A DNA stretch of 64,000 bases, taken from Saccharina japonica. Its lineage: Eukaryota; Sar; Phaeophyceae; Laminariales; Laminariaceae. The notes beneath the pieces were generated by a model. It saw only the letters and a list, made by a program, of their open reading frames with translations, made no database searches and was not told the DNA's origin. Shown in pieces: positions 56,917 to 64,000 of the stretch; positions within the stretch are counted from its first letter, which is position 1, and the number at the start of each line of letters is the position of its first letter. The DNA is taken from the NCBI GenBank assembly GCA_008828725.1, contig MEHQ01002219.1, positions 284,138-348,137 of the forward strand. The letters are read 5' to 3'. A program made the translations under genes and the position numbers.

Positions 56917-59900
56917 CTTTGTTTTCGCGAGAAGGAGTCAAAACGATCGTCTCTCGTCGATTCGCTACAAACTCTGTTGACCCACGACAAGTTCCTACCA
57001 AAGAAATACATACTGATATGGACAACTGAACTAACGACATCAATGATGGTACTTTTGTGTTTGAAGTACCGGTTCGACCCGCTCACGAGTAATGTTAAGG
57101 CAAAATATCCAACGATGCACCCAACCATAATATCAACAACAAACATGAGTTCGTGTTTTCCCAGGTATGATACCCTGCAAAGAGGGTTGCGTATACTCCG
57201 CAATAAATGCACGTTTATGAAATATTTCCGGGGTGTTCGGCTGAAAGTGGTTTCGTTTATATGTAATTATTAAAACTGGAACATATCTCCATGCTTATTT
57301 ACCATATCCACATGCATGTAGTCGCGACACTGGAATTCCAAGGTCTCTTTCGGGTGAAGCCCTTTTCTCGTCGCGTCGTGGAATCTTTCGCTACAATGCC
57401 CGCCTGTCTCGATTTTCTCCTGGTAGGACTAACTGGCGTCTTGCTGGGGGGCTCGCGTGGCCGACCTAATCGCAAAAGTATGCAACCTTGTCAAGAACGT
57501 CGGAATGTTACACCCACCTATTACTGCCGCCTTGATATGTACGGAGATATCGTCATCTAACCGAGTGGAGACAACGGCGACGGCGGGCTCACCTTTGGCT
57601 AGGTGTGTATCGCTTAGGGCGTCTGTACGTCAGAAAACAAGTTGCTTCATACGGCCTTGGAAGAATGTGGTCAATAGCGGGTGGACAAAGGCCGATGATT
57701 TATATAAGAGAAACGCGGACAGCGACCATCTGGTGAGAGGACGCCTACAAGAAACAACAAACAAACAACAAACCTGGTTATGAGATATTGGTCCGGGTGA
57801 CTCCATATGCGGGCGATATGTTCTACATATAATGGATGTTGATTAAAACGGTATTTGAGGTTGGCGAAATGGGAGTACACAAACATTACCGGCCAGAGCG
57901 CTCTAGTGGGAAGCTTGTAGATCTGGCAGTAGACAGTGCGTTACCCGGATACACGCACGAATTATACCAGTAGTATGCGGGGGGAACTGTGCGTCCCGCT
58001 ATCCCCCCTGTTGCAAGCACAGAAGTTTCTGTTGTGGTCTGTACAAAATCGTTTAGTTGTACGAAGTATGGTGTTTAGAGCAACAAATATTTAAAAGACG
58101 GGGGCACGGGGGACGTCTAGATGAGATGCTGTACAATATGGTTCGTCGGGATATTGGTCCGGCCTAAGTCGCCAGCTGGTTGGCGGTCGAGTCAAAATAC
58201 GCTACGTACGCGCTCTCTGCTTACGCAGAAGTATCACATGGATTTTCGCACAGCAGTAAAACGCTTTAACGATGGGTGGGTAAACTCGACGTGCTCGGTT
58301 ATACGTACACGGGGTGTACGACTGATCGAACTTGTAGACGGAAAATTGACAAATCAATATATTCCCCTTTTTCGGCGTTGTGGTGCGCACCTTCGCGTTG
58401 TGGTGGGGAACGTAAATTGACGCGCAAGTGGATACACATCTCGACCTACTAAACAAATGGTCGTTTCTGCTTAACCAGATGGTTGTTGTGTCCAATTTCA
58501 GCGAGAAATGCAGCTTACGCCCTTGTCAAACATTTGACACCAATGTAGATTCTCAATATATCAAGCCCTTTCTATCCACCGCATAGCGCGACATGAGATT
58601 AACCTCCAAGTCCTGCAATCTCACCCTCGGTAAATAGCAGTTGTCTATATTCCTGGCGCTGTCTGCTTTCTCGTTCCATCTTGATGCCCACATACGACAA
58701 TGTACGCATAGGCACTCGGACCCTTCGTAGAAAGGGGTCAACAAGCATGGTGCAAATATATCCATTCAAATGTAGTCAGGGTATCGCAAGGGAACACATA
58801 TGGCACACGTCTATAAATCTGCCCAACTGCCCTTTATCACAAACCTTCCAGGCTCTATTGCAAACCATCGTAAGCCGGTTGTAGGCCTTGGGCGTTCTGT
58901 AGCAACGGCAATACACAGCTTTGTGTGCACGAATCCGCAATGACGTCCGAGTTACGAGAACTGCTTGAAGCGCAATTGGCCAGGATTGCTGATCGTACTA
59001 TACGAACAGTATTCATCTAGACCCTCATCCCAACGTCGAGATTCTTACACTGACGTCCACACTTGATAGGCCTTCATACAACAACGCCACGACACTATCA
59101 ACGGCGAATACCGTCCCTGCGCTGCTCTTGAAACAGTGGTCAGTGGACCAAACCCTCGTGCCATTTAGATCAGACCGAGCATTCCCCCCCTTTTCGTGAC
59201 ATCACCGTAGCCCCTGCGGTTCGTGAGTCCAACAGCTGATATACCCTCCCCTAAATAACATGCATAAGTGACATATTGGCAGTATATATTAAAAATACCA
59301 GGTCGCAGGAGCAGAACTGCTGTTGACCTCGCCCTTGTTTTCCGTCAGCCCTACCCGTCAGCAATGTTAAAGTCGTCCTGGAGCCGTACACAACACCCGA
59401 CCATGCCATGGCCACGAAACGTGCAAGTAGCATTTTCCCCTCAACGCAAGACATACCACGCAACATCGTTCCCTAGATCCCCTCATGTTGAAGCTCTGCT
59501 GCAGAAAGGGAAAGCCAATCGTGGGGACTGTCCACATTAATCAAAGGAATATCAAGTTGTTGCAGCAAGACAAACCACGCGTACATGCATGTAAAAAAGC
59601 ATAAACTGAAATACGAAGCATATTCGAATAAGGGAGCGACCCTTGTTGAAGCTGGAGACGAGACGGGGCCTTCCCCTACTCGGCAGTGCGTTAGATTTAC
59701 ATATAATATACCGCAGGTCAATACATTATCGAGAAACATGTATATAAAATCGTAAGCATCGGATCGTAAGCACACCCGCTGGGATGAAAACTCCTTATAT
59801 GACTCCTATTGTAGCCGATTTTGACTGCTGTAAGATCTTTCTAAAGTGCTTGCAATCAGCCACCCTCTACACCACCCGTTGACACCACACGCTGACCAAA

Positions 59901-60403
59901 CCTTACCCTAGATCTTGCCCGATCCCGAACACTTCTAGACATTGGAGCGCTAGCCTTGGATTACCACTTACCAACCAAATATATAACCTGCACAATCACC
60001 CGCAATGCATGAAAAAGTCTTGAATATGGCATGTTCGACGGCCAGGGCTGCAGCTGGGAGTGTCTATCGAAACTGAGTTTGAGACACAGAACACGGCAAG
60101 CTCCTCTCTTGATACGCGTACTGCGCCCGCCCACCCAACTTAATAAACAAGACACTTCATTTGCCACCACTAAAACGAGCAATGCTGTTGTCACGGTTGA
60201 AAAGGATACCGTATGATGGATACGCTGTCTGGCGTCAGGTCGCTACTTTGAATGCGCGTTGCCTGACGGTGGCTTACGATATATCAGTAATGTGACCACG
60301 CCCTTCGCTTTGGTACAGTGAAAAAAAGCAATCGGTTTTAAAGTGTCCCATGGTAGAGGTCAACGCACTACCACAAAGAGGTGCTGGTTCAGCGAGTTTG
60401 GCC
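56917..60403. other. No supported gene
   Basis: Frames at 57457-57783 and 58121-58420 (FRTAVKRFNDGWVNSTCSVI) read acceptably but lack domains or splice partners. I see no repeats of note. Confidence 0.3.
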
Positions 60404-61312
60404 CTACCCGTGCAACTTGTCAAAGTCCCGAGCTAAGGGTCCGGCCACGCGGTAGGTCTCCACGGCACCGTGCAGCGCGCCAAGGCCGCTGGTCACCGGC
60501 ACACCCTCGTCGTCGAGGACAAAGCGAGCGGTGTCCCCCATCAGACCAGTTACACTGTCAGAGAGCTGGAGACCGTCGAAGCCGAGGTCGGTCTGCCAGA
60601 ACTCTAGCTCCGGCACGAGCACGTTTCCGTCCGGGGCAGTTTCGAGATCCTGGTAGTTGACGCCGACGTTGATCCGAACGGAAACCTTCGGCGTTTCTAC
60701 GCGAATAGTAGCATGTTTGGAGCGCGTGGAAATAATCCCGGCTGACCCTCCTTCCTCCAAAAACTGGGCGCACCAAGTCGGAGCCGCGAGGGTGTCGGGC
60801 TGCAAAATCCACTCGCCGAAGGAGACGGAATGCAAGCGAAGGCTGCGATGTTTCGTCACCATTTCCTCGAACTGAGTCGCCCAGATACGATCGCCGCCAA
60901 ACGGGCGGCACTCGGCCGGCAGGTTCGCGGCGGATACGACGACAGGATAACTTCCCGGCAGACGGAAGTTCACAGCGGGAGCTTGCAGGGTGGCATAATC
61001 CTCTCCGTCGACCATGATACGGAGCGCCCCGTCGGCCAAGCAGGGCAAAGGCGAGCTGTCGAGGCAACCATCGGTGTTCGTGGTGTACGGGTCCTGAACC
61101 TCGACCACGAAAGAGCTGCGGCCATCATCCGAGAGTACACTCACGGCGGATATGAGCTGCCTGTCGGGGAACTCCTCGGGCATGGGGGCACTAAGGCGAA
61201 CGTTCACGTGGAAGTCGGGCCCGTCATTGAATAGGCAGTACCAGGCATTGTCCACTCCAGCCCAGTCGATCTTCTGACCCAGAAGGCCGACCATGTGGGG
61301 ATCACCACGTAC
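60404..61312 (-). CDS. Gene C last exon: GDPH/Root_cap-like secreted domain protein
   Basis: On the minus strand the acceptor CTGACAAACAACAG at 61313 leads in phase 0 into VRGDPHMVGLLGQKIDWAGV, then NAWYCLFNDGPDFHVNVRL and about 260 more residues to a TAG at 60404-60406. GDPH at the head of a domain, followed by G.K.DW.G and WYCL..D, is shared by von Willebrand type D domains and by the plant Root_cap family, whose members are extracellular. Later parts read PVVVSAANLPAECRPFGGDR, then VSVRINVGVNYQDLETAP and GLMGDTARFVLDDEGVPVTS. This suggests a secreted or surface matrix protein. I named the domain by pattern, not by search, and the biochemical role is unknown. Confidence 0.75.
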   Translation of the reverse strand, partial: VRGDPHMVGLLGQKIDWAGVDNAWYCLFNDGPDFHVNVRLSAPMPEEFPDRQLISAVSVLSDDGRSSFVVEVQDPYTTNTDGCLDSSPLPCLADGALRIMVDGEDYATLQAPAVNFRLPGSYPVVVSAANLPAECRPFGGDRIWATQFEEMVTKHRSLRLHSVSFGEWILQPDTLAAPTWCAQFLEEGGSAGIISTRSKHATIRVETPKVSVRINVGVNYQDLETAPDGNVLVPELEFWQTDLGFDGLQLSDSVTGLMGDTARFVLDDEGVPVTSGLGALHGAVETYRVAGPLARDFDKLHG

Positions 61313-61741
61313 CTGTTGTTTGTCAGCGACATGAGTAGGGGGAGGGGTGCGGGCCGTGCAGGGCGCTGGGGTCTGATGTGTAATTTACGGATGTCGAAAG
61401 ATCAAGTACTGCGGTGACGTGACGGTCGACTGTCAAATATTGAGGGATACGCGACTATCCAGACGCGTCTCAAATATGGCTAAGGCATGTGTGGCCTTTG
61501 CGAAGAACCCTTGGTCCCTAAACTAACGATCTCCATACCTCACATATCAACAGACGTCGAGTCGAAACGTAAAATATGATGGATGAACAATACCTATACG
61601 CTACTACCAGTCACGGTTAGACGCATATCTGGCGTAGACCTTGGGCCGAGGTGTTCCGTTAAGAGCGACACGTCCGTTGATAAAAATGAAAGCTTTAACG
61701 CAGCATGAATGCGCAGCTGAACAATAGTATTCTGAGCGTAC
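61313..61741 (-). other. Gene C intron
   Basis: This 429-bp intron on the minus strand has donor GAG|GTACGC (61741) and acceptor AACAACAG (61313), both phase 0. A CTGAC branch-point-like sequence lies about 10 nt before the acceptor. I see no repeat inside. Confidence 0.65.
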
Positions 61742-62211
61742 CTCAGTAGCCACGAGGTTGGAGGCTTCCTGGTCATAGCCGCCACACTCTCCATCAGTGC
61801 ATGCTCCCGCTTCCAAGGTAACTGAGCATGTGTCACACAGGAACTCGTTGCTGACGAGGAACCCTTCGTCGACGAGGATACCCGCCGTGCCTTCACCGTT
61901 AGGGTCGACGGTAAAGCTTGTGACAACATCAAGGTCGGGTGGAGCACCAACTCCTTCTTTTGTCAGTATTATTCTGACGTTGACCATAATGCGGGCTGAG
62001 ATCGTCACAGCGAAACCAGATACATAAAAACTTAAAGGAAAATCGAATAACTGACGATTTACCGTGTCCCCGGAAGGTCCAGACGGTTGTAATTCACGAC
62101 CTCCCCTCGGCACGATCTCTGTCTGTTGCACGATGTTTGTCGAGGTTGCTTCCTGCAGTGCGTTTGTGGACCCGCCTCGAAGGTCATTCTCTTCTTTGAC
62201 GGGTTGCACAC
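61742..62211 (-). CDS. Gene C internal exon: N-terminal region
   Basis: The acceptor TTGACTTTGCAG at 62212 is preceded by an R2 repeat C-tract, and the donor at 61741 exits in phase 0. The exon enters with two bases of a split codon, so an upstream exon is required and the start is missing. It reads TEIVPRGGRELQPSGPSG, then LFDFPLSFYVSGFAVTISAR, VGAPPDLDVVTSFTVDPNG and FLCDTCSVTLEAGACTDGEC. The Cys cluster fits an extracellular protein. I recognise no named domain. The signal-peptide exon is not found and may lie beyond 62.4 kb. Confidence 0.65.
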
Positions 62212-62260
62212 CTGCAAAGTCAACTCGGAGCTGACGGACGAAGCATGACAGGGGAGTGAA

Positions 62261-62413
62261 GGGGGGGGGGGTGTACTCATGCCGTTAGTCATATGAATGA
62301 AATGGGGGGGGGGGGGGGGGGTACTCATTTGTTGCTTGCCTTAAGTCATTTGACCATTGACCACGCATCCCTTTCGAGACGGAGAATCGGGGGGGGGGGG
62401 GGGGGGGGGGGGG
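62261..62413 (-). repeat. R2 repeat copy d (minus, in gene C intron) with poly-G/C tracts
   Basis: On the minus strand the order is a C25 tract, TCTCCGTCTCGAAAGGGATG, TGGTCAATGGTCAAATGAC, GCAAGCAACAAATGAGTAC and a C18 tract, then a second GCATGAGTACAC with a C11 tract, leading to the acceptor at 62212. The orientation is the same as gene C. On the plus strand the tracts are G11 (62261-62271), G18 (62304-62321) and G25 (62389-62413). Confidence 0.88.
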
Positions 62414-63419
62414 AGAGAAAGGAAAAAACTTAGGGCGGAAGTCATTGCGCGCACGACTGTTCACGACTCAGAACAACGGCTACCGGTATGCCTGTAACTT
62501 GAAAGTAGACTGGGCATATCTGCCCCAATAACGGATCGGCCTTGATTTTGATTCAGGAATTCTTATGAACGAACTCCGAAACGTTTGTGCCAAGGCCAGT
62601 ATGTTTCCGGTCAGGTTAGGCGAGTACCGTGGCTCACTCAGGGTGTTGGACACCTCAGTACGCTCCAAGTACGACCAATACAATGCGATACTGTCCCATG
62701 CATATGACGTAGTCCTGGTAGGCAGCACCATCCTGTACTGGTACTTCTTACGACATCTACATGACGCTAACACGTACTACGCAAACGAGGAATGAAACCA
62801 AATGAAGTCCCGCTGACAGTATCGTACGCGGTCGTGAATTCTCCAATCTGTACGGTATTAGGGGTGGGCCATGGCTGGATCTGAAAATAGCGATAAAGCT
62901 GACGCCAACGATCACGCAGTGTCCTGGATTGCAGGAGTGATACGGCCGAGTAGTAAGTAGAACGCTTCCACCACAAAAATACCCGAAAAACGGCACACAG
63001 ATAAACAAAACCACTCGAAATATGGGGTGACTTCGCCCATCGTGGGCGCGGGCTCCTTGCGTCTCTAGTCCCCCCTTTCTGTTCACCCCCTCTCCTGCCT
63101 CCTTCCGAAACACTTTTGGTGGATTTCTATACTATAAAATGGCAATGTTCTTGAACGCACGTGATATCAGACCACTGGGCAACATACTGGCCGGGTGAAT
63201 CAGTAGCTTCCAACTCCCAGTACACACTGTGGCAGTGCCGAGGCGTGCGAAGTGCGATACATACGTCATCTTATGAGGTTTTACTGTAGTATCGACAATT
63301 CAAGAATACGAGTTGGTACGCTTATAACATGACATGTTTTTCTGTCGTGTTACAGGAACATGTCAGTGCATGTATAGTCGGTAACACGCAAGATCGCACG
63401 GGCATAAAAGGCTTTGTTT
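62414..63419. other. No supported gene
   Basis: Gene C's missing 5' exon could lie here on the minus strand. The minus frame 62757-63113 has a hydrophobic segment (VVLFICVPFFGYFCGG), but I found no phase-1 donor to link it. The plus frame 62565-62795 (MNELRNVCAKASMFPVRLGE) reads naturally but is not recognised. Confidence 0.3.
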
Positions 63420-64000
63420 TCAGTGTTGACGCTAAATAATGACTTTGTGGTTGTGTGGGTGGTCTAAATACACTTGATTCAAGTGTGGCAAACCTGAATG
63501 TACTTGTTTCCAGTAGGTGGATGCCTATTGACTCGATTTCTGTGTGAGGTTCGGAACAAGTATGTGATTTTAGTGTCGAGACTAACCTTGACATTGTTTT
63601 AGTGTCTGAATTAACTTGTACATATATTGAAAATGGCGTTTTTTTGGCGAGCGGGCCAGAAATAACCATGTTTTAGAGTCTGGTTCGGAATTTACTTGGT
63701 TTTGGCTTGTAAATAAAACGAAAATGTTTAGTGTGTAAGGGCCGAGACTGCGAGGAATTGGTTGACTAGGGTCTTGTGTTTGATTAAATAAATTTGAATT
63801 TAGGTATGCGCGCCGAAAAACACTCCGTTTTGATTCGAGTATCGAACACGACTTGACGATTCTTGGGCAGTCGAAATTAACTTTATATCAGAGTGAGGTG
63901 TCAAACTTAACTTTTTTTGTGGTGGTAGAGTTGATTTGATTTCAGTGTGCGGGATCGGCACTGGCTTTATTTTGTTTTAGTGATTGAGATTGACTTGGTT
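63420..64000. repeat. Degenerate TCGAAATTAACTTGATTTCAGTG minisatellite, runs off the window
   Basis: At least twelve diverged units of about 34 bp with a (T)CGAAATT(G/A)ACTTG core and a TTTTAGTGT link occur here. It is the same family as the array at 34840-35100 and continues past the window end. Confidence 0.7.

Noticed and set aside
56771-57273. Overlapping frames of 90, 177 and 161 residues on both strands
   Set aside because: They are mutually exclusive shadows in a GC-rich block. Only a short minus-strand candidate is noted, at low confidence.

Overview
The window looks like nuclear DNA of a eukaryote with few genes per kilobase, many spliceosomal introns and a heavy load of small repeats. 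Introns run from GTGAGA, GTGCGT, GTAAGA or GTAAGG donors to C-rich pyrimidine tracts ending in CAG. I see no operons, rRNA, CRISPR arrays or prokaryotic features. The recognisable proteins are secretory or carbohydrate-active. Together with the CAG/CTG microsatellites and long introns, they suggest an alga, perhaps a stramenopile such as a brown alga. That placement is inference and weak.

Three gene models are supported by domain signatures plus matching splice phases. Gene A (+, about 2.5 to at least 11.1 kb, perhaps to 11.7 kb) is a signal-peptide-bearing glycosyltransferase-like protein with SGHVRSF and RARFDVAW motifs. Its model runs on through a glycine-repeat exon. Gene B (+, 46.4-48.4 kb) is a fucosyltransferase-like protein with the HVRRGD motif and a C-terminal ADVLVGSQSSFS segment. 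Gene C (-, 62.2-60.4 kb, 5' end missing) carries a GDPH...WYCLFND domain related to plant Root_cap and von Willebrand type D domains. Weaker candidate exons are listed at 4.6 and 4.9 kb (linkers inside gene A), 20.1 kb, 23.5 kb (fucosyltransferase-like C-terminus), 24.7 kb, 40.7-41.0 kb (SMP-like), 43.9-44.8 kb and 56.8 kb. Genes A and B would both act on glycans and gene C would be extracellular, so a cell-surface theme is plausible but unproven.

Repeats fill most of the rest. There are capped TACCGAA minisatellite arrays (0.1-1.9 kb); two short families (R1, R2) that end in a GAGTAC-plus-C-tract and lie in introns in the sense orientation; a tRNA-derived SINE family; a 257-bp inverted-terminal element with one copy split by a second foldback element flanked by TTA; and a 216-bp tandem repeat (26.9-28.0 kb). 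There is also a cluster of TTTAGCGAAAG motifs (28.8-29.4 kb), a degenerate minisatellite shared by 34.8 and 63.4 kb, and several microsatellites.

The most unusual observation is the sense-only, intron-restricted placement of R1 and R2. Their C-tract tails lie just upstream of 3' splice sites in all three genes, which suggests intron-associated or introner-like elements.
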